From Neurospora tetrasperma FGSC 2508 (lineage: Eukaryota > Ascomycota > Sordariomycetes > Sordariales > Sordariaceae): a stretch of DNA of 64,000 bases. Shown here piece by piece: positions 47,329-57,838 of the stretch. The DNA is taken from positions 931,394 through 995,393 of the forward strand of contig NW_009799103.1 of assembly GCF_000213175.1 (NCBI RefSeq). Reading direction: 5' to 3'. Within the stretch, counting starts at the first letter, position 1, and each line of letters starts with the position of its first letter. Made by a program: the position numbers and the translations under genes. The notes under the pieces are model-generated. The model saw only the letters and a list, made by a program, of their open reading frames with translations, had not been told where the DNA came from and did not search any database.

Positions 47329-47340
47329 CTTATCGATAAG
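47329..47340. promoter_or_regulatory. CTTATCGATAAG palindrome upstream of dib1
   Basis: A perfect 12-bp palindrome containing two overlapping divergent GATAA cores lies 256 bp before the dib1 ATG. It could bind a GATA factor dimer. This is inferred from the sequence only. Confidence 0.35.
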
Positions 47341-47545
47341 ACATCGAACTGGCGGGAACCAAGGGAGGGCGGGCTTCCACTTGGCGTGCCGTGTGCAGGT
47401 GCGACTTTGCTTCACTCATCACCAACCTCGTCGTCGTCACCATTCTACTCAGTACTTTGTCTCTGATTCATTCGTTTTCTCTGACATATAGTTTTATCAC
47501 TCCCGCGAACTTAGTTGTACTTGTCCAAGCGCGGTAAGGTGCACT

Positions 47546-48685
47546 TCAGTCACCCCTCCATCGAATTCCCCAATTACCCTTGGCAAAGTGTGGCTCGACG
47601 ACCTTGCCTCCTGGCATCACGCACTCGCACGTTTTCTTCTTGCCATCGGGAGAAGACGACACATCAAACCCAAACACCACTCCTCTTCTCGCCACCGACT
47701 TGATTATCTCCTTTTGTTGCGCCTTTCTGTCCCCCTCCGCTTTCTTCTGTCTGATTTCTTCCTTCATTTCCTCGCTTTCTGCCTTTCGCTCCGCCCGGCC
47801 CTTTTCCCCGCCCACGCTGCCGTTGACTTCAGAGACCTCTTGGGGAGGACGGATGCGCGTGCCGCTGCGGACCGCCAGACGAGCGACCTCATGGCCGCCA
47901 GTGGTGTACGGATGGGATTTGCCCTTGGGTAGCGGGGCTATCTCGTCGTCAAAAGCTTTGTCGCCCAGCTGCAGAGCGTCAATCTTGATGCCGCCGATTG
48001 CCGAATCTCTACTCGATGGTCTGCCGGCTTTTGTTGAGGTTGACTGAGACTCTTCGTCTGTAGAGGTAATAGGATCCTCGTCATTGGGCCCCACGCTTGT
48101 CAACGCCCTCGACTTCCGGTTCTTCTTCCTCCCATACACCTTTTCGGCATCCTTCTCCCTTCCAAAGACAATTGTCTCCACCTCTTCTAGCGTGACCACT
48201 CTTCCCTCTCCCTTCTTTGGCTTCGCTGCACCATTCTTCCCCTTCTTCTTTCCGTCCGCTTGACCATCTGCAAGTTGCTCCATCCCGTCCACCATCTGCC
48301 CCTGCAACAACTTGACGTACGTCTCCTCGATCTGCTTTTCCTGCTCTTTTACGTCCCGCTTTTTGTGTTGGGACTCACTGCGACATCTCGAGGTGCAGAA
48401 CCTGCTGACTTCCTGTTGCTGGAGTTGGCCTGTCTTCTCGTCTTCCTTGTCCTGGTCTTTACCGCCACGCTTGAATCCCTTGCTTTTGCCTGCTCCCTGC
48501 TTCTGGCTTGCAGCAGTTGACGCGGGAGCTCCAGTGGTGCCAAAGGTGCGCTTGGGGTCAATGAGCTTGCCGCAGCCTTTGCAGTACGGCTCTTCGGGAT
48601 TGTTTTGGAACTGTGAGAGGAGGTAGTATGGGGGCGGGATGGCATCCGACTTGGTCGGGCGGGAAAATGAGGATGCCCAGGCCAT
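47546..48685 (-). CDS. Hypothetical charged protein with CxxC/CxxxC pair
   Basis: A single minus-strand exon encodes 379 residues from the ATG at 48685 (MAWASSFSRP); the open frame extends a further 20 codons upstream without an ATG. I do not recognise the family. Near residues 30-40 is YCKGCGKLIDPKR and near 95 is RFCTSRC, so a zinc-binding C-x2-C...C-x3-C pair is possible. Most of the remainder is Lys/Glu-rich, with KKKGKNGAAKPKKGEGR and a Glu/Lys helix (EEMKEEIRQKKAEGDRKAQQ) that could form a coiled coil. The end is compact: RRGVVFGFDV, CECVMPGGKVVEPHF and GNWGIRWRGD. A nuclear or RNA-related role would fit the composition but is not shown. It is transcribed toward dib1 on the same strand. 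Confidence 0.75.
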   Translation of the reverse strand: MAWASSFSRPTKSDAIPPPYYLLSQFQNNPEEPYCKGCGKLIDPKRTFGTTGAPASTAASQKQGAGKSKGFKRGGKDQDKEDEKTGQLQQQEVSRFCTSRCRSESQHKKRDVKEQEKQIEETYVKLLQGQMVDGMEQLADGQADGKKKGKNGAAKPKKGEGRVVTLEEVETIVFGREKDAEKVYGRKKNRKSRALTSVGPNDEDPITSTDEESQSTSTKAGRPSSRDSAIGGIKIDALQLGDKAFDDEIAPLPKGKSHPYTTGGHEVARLAVRSGTRIRPPQEVSEVNGSVGGEKGRAERKAESEEMKEEIRQKKAEGDRKAQQKEIIKSVARRGVVFGFDVSSSPDGKKKTCECVMPGGKVVEPHFAKGNWGIRWRGD

Positions 48686-49082
48686 GATACCTCTACTGCC
48701 TGGCTGTAGTGTGGAGGGAGAGTTGGACGGTGAGTCAACGTTCAAGGCTGCTAACCGAAATCTCTATTCGATGTTTGAAACTTTTCCAGAATGCTGCGAC
48801 GATGTAAAACAGACGGAGTTTGTTGAATGGAGGAATTCAGAAGTTGATGAGCAAAGTAGTGTACTTGTTGGTGGTTGTGTTTGTTGCGGCGGAAATGGGG
48901 GATCTGCAGGACCACAAAGGCGAATACGTCATCGGCATCATCAGGGTCCAAGAGTCCGACCACGACAATCGCAAGGGTCCTATTCGCATTTTTCTCAACA
49001 CCATCGACCTCTATTTTACTTTATACTCTAGATCGATACTAACAAACACAGACAAAAACACCAATAGCACCACTCGCTAGTT
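48686..49082. other. Short spacer
   Basis: This 0.4 kb contains the upstream region of the charged protein gene and the 3' end of the GH18 gene. No other feature is seen. Confidence 0.5.
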
Positions 49083-50303
49083 CTAAGCATTCACCATGGC
49101 CATATAATCCACCGTCGGCTCCAATCCTTCAAGTTGCACCTTCACGTTACCTACCACTTGCCTCATTCCGGCGGCGGCACTCTCCTTCCAAACATCTTTC
49201 AACTTGACCGCCATCTCCACCGTCAACTTCAGCTTGGGCACCTGGTTTGGCCTCAAAATCGCCGTCATCGTCTGCGCCCACTTCCACGGCTCCTCCACCC
49301 CTCCCGGTTGACCATTGAAATACTCCCACCCCGCGACCCCCCCAATTTGCCCATACGCGTCCCTCAAAGTCTTGATTGAGTTCGCCAGCGTGCCGGCAGT
49401 CACGAACCCTCCGCCGTTATTCGGGTTCGTCAGCTGCCCGATGACTATCTTGGTAGGCGACAGCGCCCCGCGCATGTCTCGTTGTGCGTTGTCGGTGATG
49501 ATCTGGTGGAACTGGTTCGGGTTCCCCGCATCGCCAAACCCAGAGTAAAACTGGCAGTTATAGAAGGCTACTTCCTTGCCGGCGCCGCTCGGTGCCAGCA
49601 TCAACTTGCGGTAATCGAACCCGCTGAGGTTCCAGCCGCCCATGGTCAGCGCGCTGGCAACGGGGGCGAGGGTGATGATAAAGTCCTTCCCGAAGTCGAC
49701 GCGGAGCCGAAGGATGAGCCGCTCGATGCCACCCTGGCTCATGAGCTGCTCAACGTCAATGTCGAGTCCTTGGAGGCCGTAGCGCTTGATGGTCTCGTGA
49801 AGCTGGCCGTAGTATCGGTTGAAGACGGTCTCGTTGGCTGAGTCGAGCGTGTCTGGGGTGAAAGATCCAGCAGCGGCTCCGCCGATCATGCCCATGATTT
49901 TGACGCCGGCATAGCCAAGGATTTGGGTCTCTTGCCAGAGGGTGCCGTAACGCGGGTGGGTTGGCTGGTGGTCATTAAGGGTGATGTTCCCGTCTTTCTG
50001 GATGTGCAGGGAGCAAACGATGAGATGCGTGAGAGCAATGTTCTTTTCAGTGACGAGTGGAAGCATGGAGATGGGCTTGCCCGACTCGTCGTGTGTGGTC
50101 TGAAAATATATGATGAGGCGCGGGACTTCGGTGCGGATGATGATGTCTGTCGTGTTTCCCTGGCCATAGGCAAACGTGCCCCGAGGGGATAGAGTATGCT
50201 CATTGATATGGGCGCGGACCTGAAGAGGGTTGGCAGCTGTGACAATGGTGGGTGTAAGGATGGCCATCAAGGCAGCGGCCGCACGGAAAATCGTGGACCT
50301 CAT
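49083..50303 (-). CDS. Secreted GH18 glycosidase (chitinase or endo-N-acetylglucosaminidase)
   Basis: A single minus-strand exon encodes 406 residues from the ATG at 50303. The N-terminus (MRSTIFRAAAALMAILTPTIVTAA) is a clear signal peptide, so the enzyme is secreted. The GH18 barrel shows strand 4 with QGLDIDVE at about 170-180, keeping the second and third Asp and the catalytic Glu of the DxxDxDxE motif, while the first Asp is Gln. Other barrel elements are VKIMGMIGGAAAGSF (strand 3), IITLAPVASAL, VAFYNCQFYSGFGD (strand 6), KIVIGQLTNPNNGGGF (strand 7) and VAGWEYFNGQPGG with the conserved Trp (strand 8). There is no cellulose- or chitin-binding module and no GPI signal. Substrate (chitin or N-glycan core) cannot be told from the sequence alone. 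Confidence 0.9.
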   Translation of the reverse strand: MRSTIFRAAAALMAILTPTIVTAANPLQVRAHINEHTLSPRGTFAYGQGNTTDIIIRTEVPRLIIYFQTTHDESGKPISMLPLVTEKNIALTHLIVCSLHIQKDGNITLNDHQPTHPRYGTLWQETQILGYAGVKIMGMIGGAAAGSFTPDTLDSANETVFNRYYGQLHETIKRYGLQGLDIDVEQLMSQGGIERLILRLRVDFGKDFIITLAPVASALTMGGWNLSGFDYRKLMLAPSGAGKEVAFYNCQFYSGFGDAGNPNQFHQIITDNAQRDMRGALSPTKIVIGQLTNPNNGGGFVTAGTLANSIKTLRDAYGQIGGVAGWEYFNGQPGGVEEPWKWAQTMTAILRPNQVPKLKLTVEMAVKLKDVWKESAAAGMRQVVGNVKVQLEGLEPTVDYMAMVNA

Positions 50304-52464
50304 GGTAGCAGTAGGTCGGCTATTGCTACTAATGCTTCCTGTAGGGTTGATGATGGAGGCATTGAACGAGAAGAGGGGGGGGTTTCACGCCTTATCGACG
50401 ACGTGAATCCTTCCCAAACACGACACGCACCAATCAGTTGAAAAGGTATGGTGGCTTGAAGGATTCTGTTAACAGACTTCCCAGATGATTGGGCTTCGGA
50501 ATGACGGTTTTGCTGGCATCGCGAATGGTTAGCAAGATACCATTCCCTTGACCACGGAGCAAAGCCAGGCAAATCGCAAAGCTCATTTCCGTCAAAACAT
50601 GGAGTTTGTCTCAACTCCCGAACAAACAATTTTGTTTACACAGAAACACTCACCAGGAACGCGCACGATGATTTAGGTGGTTCGCGATGGCACCCGTGAT
50701 CAAGAATGAAGAAGTCTTTTTGCCCATTCCCTCGCCGGCTTGGCAGGTTCCGAGACACAACAAATCGCGGTTCTCGAACCGAAAGGAGAGTCCCAAAGTT
50801 GTGAACTACCGGAAAGACTCGGGCCGTTGATTTCCAATTGCCAGAGAAATCAGGCATGGTCTGTAAGTATGCTGCCCGAATATATGCATTTTATGCCCTC
50901 GAAAAGGCGTGGGGGAGACGTGTTGCCACCCCGAAGCCAGTAGATTCGATTCTTCTGATGTCTTGCCCTTTCATCGACCTGACTTTTGAGACATTCAATT
51001 CACCATCTTGTATACACTTTCTGGCGTGTGTAAATGTTGCAGTATGCTCAGAGATTATGCCAGATTTCCCTGGAAGTAGAAGTTGTAAAATCAACGGCCC
51101 AAGTCATCGTGGTAGATCTGGTTCACCAAGAGTGACAACTCGCACAAATCAAGCCCACAGCCTCCCCACATTTTGTTCCTTTACAGGATTAGCACATTGG
51201 CGGTTGGGTGTCTCAGCCAGAATTCAAGGTCGACGTTAACGCGATTGGGCCAGGACCTTGGAACTGCGTAGTATGTATTACCTAGTGCTGAATCAAGCAG
51301 GAAGCAAGCGCTGAAAGCAAAAGCGCTTGACATCATCACATGATCTCCGAAATCGCCAAACCGAAGAACGGGTTACGAAATCATTCCCCATTCTGCCATT
51401 CCGAGGAACTTCGCTTTGATCTGCGCCTTCAGAGTTGTGGTTCTATCTGCGAGATGCAGCCATGCCTGGATATTCAGGAACTGGGGTCAGGAGGGTATCC
51501 GACTATGTGCTCTTCTGCTGCGGATGAGGTTGAGGTTCTCGCACTTGGAAAAGTTAGTTTGGCCAGTATCGATTCGACTTGATTGCTCTTACCTTTGTCA
51601 GAAACCAAGCTGCAGTATACATCACACTTCCCGACATGAATCAGCAGTATTACGCAAAATCGATGCGCTGCCTCAAAACCTACAGTACCTCTTGTCAAGT
51701 TTCGAAGCAACCGTGCCGCTCACATCAACGAGAGCGAGAAAGCACGAACCTTGCGGTTCCCATTGGAGGCTGCAAGCGACAGACCTTCCAGTTTTTACCT
51801 TGAGTTGGACACACACAACGTGGAAGTGCGCAGGCTACACAGCCTTTCAAAGTCGGATTCCCAAACTTCAGACATCGACCATGCGTTATTTCATGTGGTT
51901 GCGCTGGTTTCGACGAATCCCCTCCAGTTGAATCCAACCGAGATTCTGCGCGACTTGGATTTACAATCAACCTACTGTCCGAACTCTCCCGAGCCGACAT
52001 GAGAATCAAGCTGCGACCACTGCCACAAAAACTGGCAGGACTTAGGCCGATATCCCATGGGTGACCAGAAGCGTGATGATGTATGGCGCAAAGGTTCCGC
52101 CGGCGGCCGGTCAAAGTCTCTTTCCGACGTGGTGGATGTGAGGTATAAAGTGAAGCATCAGTCGACCATTTCTGAGAGATATTCTGACTGCAGAGAATAT
52201 TGCTCATCACACATCGCAAAGTCAACCGTATCAACAGAGTCATCACCAACTTCCGTCCCACTGGGACTGCCCAGAGTACCCTACCATTTTGAACCTTGGC
52301 CTTCAGATGAGCTTACTATTCAACCTGCCATTCCAGCTCATTTATCTCGACTTTCGAGGTTCATACACTTTTCCGTGTCTTGGACCATAGACGGTCCCTA
52401 CACTCGATTCCTCATCGTCTTTCACCTACTGTATCCCAATTAGAAACCGGCAACATCATTCAAC
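50304..52464. other. Spacer between divergent genes
   Basis: This 2.2 kb separates the GH18 gene (-) and the FAD monooxygenase (+) and so holds both promoters. Open frames up to 178 codons occur on both strands around 51400-52260, but none shows a domain, signal or splice chain I can defend. Confidence 0.5.
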
Positions 52465-54351
52465 ATGGACGCTCTCGCATCTCAACCCGGCCCGGTGTGC
52501 TCTTCGACCACCAGATTGGCAGAAAGTCAACGACAGCAACTTAAAGTGGCCATAATCGGCGGCGGCATCTGTGGCCTCGCTCTTGCAGTCGGCCTCTCAG
52601 GATGCAGGCACATAGACTTCCACATTTACGAGAAAATGGCTATTTACCGTGACGTGGGGGCTGGTCTGTCCCTCCACAAGAACGCCATTGCCGCGATGTA
52701 TCTCATTGATCCGGAGCTTGTCAAGGCCTATCAGAAGAAAGCCGTCAAAATCGGCCAGGAGGATCAGGAAATGGCAACCGAAGTCATCCTAGCAGCGGGG
52801 AGACACAAAGGCCTCAAGGTTGGCGAGCTCGGTCGTGCCAGGGGACGCAAGTCCGTCAGCCGCGCTGACCTTTTAGATGGATTCCTTGAGCAGGTGCCCA
52901 GGGAAAACATCAGCTTCGGCAAGCAAGTTGTGAGGGTCTGGGAAACTCACCCCGGAACCGAAAGATCTAGTACAGACTCGGTCGCCCCCTATTCTGAGGA
53001 TTCTGCCGAGTATGACCACCCCATCCACATTGAATTTGCGGATGGCACCCGCGCGCATGCCGACGTCCTCATCGGCTGTGACGGAATACACTCGAGTGTG
53101 CGGTCTTATATCCTGGGCGAAGATCATCCAGCGACGAAGCCCAAGAACCACAATGGATGGCAGATCTATCGCACTCTCATCCCGACAGAGGTGGCTATCG
53201 AGCAATGGGGAGTTGACGCGAAGTTGACCCGAACTGTACCCATCCTTCTCGGCCCCAACGGCCACATCAACATCATCCCCATGAAGAAGGGCCAAATGCT
53301 CAGTGCCGGAGTAGCGGTTCGCGGCGCTGCTCGACTAAACACCGCTTTCGGCCCCTCCACCGTCCCTGTCTCCGCTCCTATCTCCCCTTCAACTGCCCCT
53401 CTCAGCCCCCCTGAATCTGAAAGCGGCATCGTGCCGTGGGTGTGGTATGCGGCTCTTCACAACACCACTATCGGTGATTTCATCACTCACCACACACGTC
53501 CATCCAGTCACGAGAATTCACCCCAAGCACATCCTGTCTATCAGACCCAACCTTCCAACTCTCTTCCGGGACAGGGCACACCAGTAATCAAACCCTACCT
53601 CTATGGAGACTACACACGCGAGGCTCAAAAGATTGTCCGTATGGTTGCCGCCGACACCTCGGCTTCCTGGGCCGTTGCCGACCACGACCATGCTCCCTAC
53701 TACGCTCGCGGCTGCGTGGCCATGGCTGGCGACGCGGCTCACGCTGCGCTTCCCTTTGCCGGCAACGGGGCAGCACAGGCACTGGAGGACGCAGCCGTCC
53801 TGGCTCATCTGTTTAGGACATACGTCCGCACCCCCGAGATGGCCGAGACAGCGCTGTGGGCGTACGAGAAGGTGCGGATGGAGCGGTCACAGAGGGTGGT
53901 GGAGATTGCGCGCGAGTACGGGCGGGTGTACTCGTTCAATCCGATCCAGTATCGAGGGAAGTGGGTCAAGCTGCATGAGAAGCCGGAGGTGATGATGCAG
54001 TGGTTCCGGCAGCAGGCGGCTTATACAAACGAGCATGATGTTGCGTTCCAAAACACGTGGGCGGGGCGACTGTTTGTGATGGAATTAACACGGAAGAAGG
54101 AGGCGAGGAAGCGAAGTGAGGGGGCGGAGGGCAGTTCGACGGATACGCATCCGAAGACGAAGACGGATGAGGTTAAGAGTGAGGAGATAAGCAATGTGCG
54201 GACTATGGGGGAGGGCACGTCGCCGAGGTCAACTTGGGTGTCGTTGGTTGCGCTCAGAGGAAGGGAGCAGGGGGGGGAGAGTGGAGGGAAGGGAAGCGGC
54301 AGTTATGGATGGGGAAGATGGGGAGCGTGTGGAACGGGACGAGGCAAATGA
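52465..54351 (+). CDS. FAD-dependent monooxygenase (salicylate hydroxylase-like)
   Basis: A single exon gives 628 residues from ATG 52465. Class A flavoprotein hydroxylases use NAD(P)H and O2 to hydroxylate aromatic or similar small substrates. The ADP-binding GxGxxG is seen as IIGGGICGLALAVGL at about 31-45. The DG motif is GCDGIHSSVR near 201. The GD motif is AGDAAHAALPFAGNGAAQALEDA near 420. FHIYEKM ends beta-strand 2 with the ribose-binding Glu. A Pro/Ser-rich insertion (about 300-320) interrupts the substrate domain. The last 100 residues are low-complexity. There a run of eight G at 54270-54277 coincides with the opening of a different frame that ends at 54484 with a very acidic tail, so the true C-terminus is uncertain. 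No signal peptide is present; the substrate is unknown. Confidence 0.9.
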   Translation: MDALASQPGPVCSSTTRLAESQRQQLKVAIIGGGICGLALAVGLSGCRHIDFHIYEKMAIYRDVGAGLSLHKNAIAAMYLIDPELVKAYQKKAVKIGQEDQEMATEVILAAGRHKGLKVGELGRARGRKSVSRADLLDGFLEQVPRENISFGKQVVRVWETHPGTERSSTDSVAPYSEDSAEYDHPIHIEFADGTRAHADVLIGCDGIHSSVRSYILGEDHPATKPKNHNGWQIYRTLIPTEVAIEQWGVDAKLTRTVPILLGPNGHINIIPMKKGQMLSAGVAVRGAARLNTAFGPSTVPVSAPISPSTAPLSPPESESGIVPWVWYAALHNTTIGDFITHHTRPSSHENSPQAHPVYQTQPSNSLPGQGTPVIKPYLYGDYTREAQKIVRMVAADTSASWAVADHDHAPYYARGCVAMAGDAAHAALPFAGNGAAQALEDAAVLAHLFRTYVRTPEMAETALWAYEKVRMERSQRVVEIAREYGRVYSFNPIQYRGKWVKLHEKPEVMMQWFRQQAAYTNEHDVAFQNTWAGRLFVMELTRKKEARKRSEGAEGSSTDTHPKTKTDEVKSEEISNVRTMGEGTSPRSTWVSLVALRGREQGGESGGKGSGSYGWGRWGACGTGRGK

Positions 54352-55788
54352 TGATGATGATACACACGATGTGGAAAGTGTGGCAAGCCTCGGACAGGAC
54401 AGCGATTATGACTTCTTTGATGATTTCTCGGATGATGCGGATGACGAGCTGGAAGATGAAGATGAAGATGGCCCGGGTTTTTAGTGATGGGAAGGATATG
54501 AAGAAGACGGAAAGACTGATGAAACAACAAGGCGAAGCATTGAAACTCTGGTTGTTCGTTATTTTGGATACTCGCCGGAAGAGGATAACCGGGTCAGGGC
54601 AACAAATTGGTTAGTAGTACAAGAAGGAAGAAGCTGGAGGATATCAAGCTCAGATTGTTCATGGGTGTTGATTTAATCAACATTTGTCGATATAATCCGC
54701 GGACAAATAGAAATACGAGATGGCTTTTGTTTGTCAGCAAGAATGGTGGTTCAGTGTGATAAACTCGGGGCGTAATATGAAGTCATGCCGGCGCCGGGTT
54801 TCGAGGCTTTGCTAGTCCATGTCTTTGGTGGCAGATATCCCACTAGCAGACACGCTGGTTATTTAGCGGTTGTTCTGTTAAGAAGTCATGTTAGTCGGCT
54901 GGTGCCCACTCCGCCAAGACATACATGCCTAGAGCAGCTTTGGGCCGGCACCAAGCTCAAGGCGGAACCTCTCGTGACCCGGTATGAGACATCATGAACT
55001 TCCTGGTCGCTCTATCTCTACTGGCTTTCGAGAAGAAAGTGTCTAGGATAGAGAATCTCTGGCCAGACCTTTCAAAATCATGGTCACGAGATAGTGTACG
55101 CTGAGAAATCACCTTGACGGACCCCCCACTGTCGATCGTGACATGTAGTAGTACAGGTTTCCACTTTATGGACGGAATAAGCGCCCCGGATCCCGCTACC
55201 CCGCAAAAAGCAAAAAGGGTAAGCAGATCAATAAACCATGTCCAGACATCGTGAGGGTAGGAAACTAGGTAAAGAACAGACAGACAGTATTGGAGGCCCT
55301 GACGGATATACAAACAAAGGAAGCCGAGGCGACGCGGATCAAAGGATTGCCACCTTCAGTCAGGATTGACAGGTTCAGCTTCCCGTTGAAGTCATTTCCG
55401 TTCACGCGAAACCACAAGACAAAAGTGAGGGGTTACCACTAAGGGATTGGGGCCAAGACTGTCCAGGACCTCTGACCACTGCAGAATAGGTGAGGGGGTG
55501 GTGAACCCTTGTGTGGCTGCACTCCCGTCCAGCTAAGTCTTCCTCCACATCCATCCGCGTATTTGGGGGACCTGATTGACACGAGCGGGGGAGATGGGGT
55601 CGGGTATGGGGGGTTAGGTATGGGGAACAAGACCCGGGGCGGGGAGAGAGAGCCGTATAAGTAGTACCGGCTGGACCTAAGTAGGAAACAAGAAAGGGAA
55701 ATAATTTGAAGCTCATCGGCGACATACCATCACCCTTGATCAAGTCACAATACAGAACTCGCACGAATCAAGATCACCTCAACGCAAA
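54352..55788. other. Spacer
   Basis: The first 130 bp may still be coding if the acidic frame ending at 54484 is used by the upstream gene. The rest has no supported gene. The 150 bp before 55789 are probably the next gene's leader. Confidence 0.5.
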
Positions 55789-57838
55789 ATGGGGGGCTCT
55801 AGCACCATCGTCGACGCCATCAACTTTGTCGATACTGCCTCCAGCCAGCGCATCGAGCCCGGCTCTGTCAACCTCAAACCCGCCCCCTGGCCAGCGCACT
55901 TCAAGACTGAGCCCACATCCGACCAGGTAGCCAAGATCGCCGCCAATGTTGTCGACACGGTGAACAACCACTTCGACAAGGTCCCCGACCTGTTCCTCGA
56001 CTCCCAGGCCGGCTTCTGGCGAGACCACCTAGCCCTAACGTGGGACCTGCGCACTCTCAAAGGCAAAGACAAGATCCGCAACTTCTTGCAAGCCGAAGCC
56101 CAAGTCAAGAAAGTGCCCCTGCAAATCCAGATTGACGAGTCCCAGGCTTTCCGCAAGCCGCAAGTCGGTGGGTTCGCTCCCGTCAACGGGCTCAAGGGCA
56201 TCCAGTTCTTCATCACGTTTACATCGCAAAATGGCAAGGGGCGCGGTGTGGTGAGGTTGGTACAGGAGCACAAGACGGAGGAGTGGAAGATCTGGACCTT
56301 CTTTCTCACTCTTGACGAGTACCGCGGTCACCCAGAACCCAAGGGACCCAATAGGCCCAAGGGCGTCGAGCATGGTGGCCAGCCAGGACGGATGAACTGG
56401 GCGCAGAAGAGGCAGGAGGAGATCAATTTTACCAAAAACGAGCCCGATGTGTTGATTCTTGGTATGTACCCTCCTTTAATCTGCTTCTCAGCAACAACCA
56501 CTGACCACCATCATCACAGGCTGCGGCCAAGGCGGCCTCACCGCCGCCGCCCGTCTCAAGATGCTCGGCGTCTCCTCGCTCATCATCGACCGCAACCCGC
56601 GCATCGGCGACAACTGGCGCAACCGGTACCACCAACTCGTCCTGCACGACCCAGTCTGGTACGACCACCTGCCGTACCTCCCCTTCCCCGACCATTGGCC
56701 CATCTTCACGCCCAAGGACAAGCTAGCCGACTGGTTCGACTCGTACGCCAAAGCGCTCGACCTCAACGTCTGGCTGCGCTCCACCATTGTCTCCTCCGAG
56801 TATGACAACGCCCGCAAGGCCTGGAAGATAGTCATTCGCCGCTCCTTTGTCAAGTCCTCGCGCCCTTCCTCCTCCTCCAACCCTCCTACGGCCGGCGCAC
56901 CAGCAGCACAAGTGGAAGAAGAGATCGAACACATGGAACTCACCGTCTACCCCAAACACATTATCCAATGCACCGGCGGCTCAGGAAAGCCCAACATGCC
57001 GACCACCATCCCCGGCATTGCCGGCGGCGTCTTCAAGGGCGACCGGCTCTGCCACTCTTCGCAGTTCACCACCGCCACCCCGCTCGCCAAGCGCGGCTCC
57101 AAAAAGGCCATCGTCGTCGGCGCGTGCAACTCGTCCCATGACATTTGCCAGGATTTCTACGAGCGCGGGTACGACGTGACCATGGTCCAGCGCTCCTCGA
57201 CCTTTGTCGTGTCCTCGTCTGCGGCGCTCAAGTACCTCATCGGCCCGCTCTACAGCGAGGGCGGGCCGGCGGTGGAAGACGCCGATCTGTTCCTCTGGTC
57301 GCACCCGAGCGAGGTGCTCAAGACGTTGCAGCAGGACTTGACCAAGCTGACGATTGAGCACGACGCCGAGTTGTTGGCGGGGCTGGATCGAGCTGGGTTT
57401 AAGCTGGACAAGGGCGTCGATGGCGCGGGTCTGTTTGCCAAGTATCTGCAGCGGCAGGGCGGGTATTACATCGACGTCGGCACTTCCAAGTTGATTGTTG
57501 AGGGCAAGATTGCCGTCAAGTCGGGGGTGGGCATCGCGGCGGTGGTGGAGAAGGGTTTGAAGATGGAGGATGGGGAGGTGTTGGAAGCGGATGAGATTGT
57601 GTTCGCTACGGGGTATAGTAATATGCGGTCAACGGCCAGGGAGGTGTTTGGGAACGAGCAAGTAGGGGACAAGGTCGGTGATGTGTGGGGATGGAATGAG
57701 GAAGGGGAGATGAGAGGGATATGGACGAGGAGTGGACATGAGGCGTTTTGGTTCCACGGAGGAAATCTGGCGTTGGCAAGGTATTATTCGAGAGTTGTGG
57801 CGTTGCAGATTAAGGCGAGTTTGGATGGGTTACTGTAG
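55789..57838 (+). CDS. Flavin-containing monooxygenase with N-terminal NTF2-like domain
   Basis: Exons 55789-56461 and 56520-57838 (58-nt intron, GTATGT..CACAG) give about 663 residues. Residues about 60-190 form an NTF2/SnoaL-like region (FWRDHLALTWDLRTLKGKDKI through WKIWTFFLTLDEYRG). The remainder is a group B flavin monooxygenase of the kind using NADPH and O2. It has an FAD-binding GCGQGG at about 225-230, the ribose Glu replaced by Asp in IIDRNPRIGDNWRNRY, the FMO-like FKGDRLCHSSQF, an NADPH-binding VVGACNSSHD near 423 in which the second glycine is Asn, and a late FATGYSNMR motif. The intron splits the first glycine codon of the FAD motif. This two-part layout is common in filamentous fungi, but the physiological substrate is not known. 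Confidence 0.92.

Noticed and set aside
51416-51931. 171-codon plus-strand frame overlapped by a 178-codon minus-strand frame
   Set aside because: Both lack domains and overlap each other; Cys/Arg-rich composition typical of non-coding translation.
52465-57838. Two adjacent flavin monooxygenases as a biosynthetic cluster
   Set aside because: They are 1.3 kb apart with no core synthase, transporter or regulator between or beside them; proximity alone does not support a pathway.
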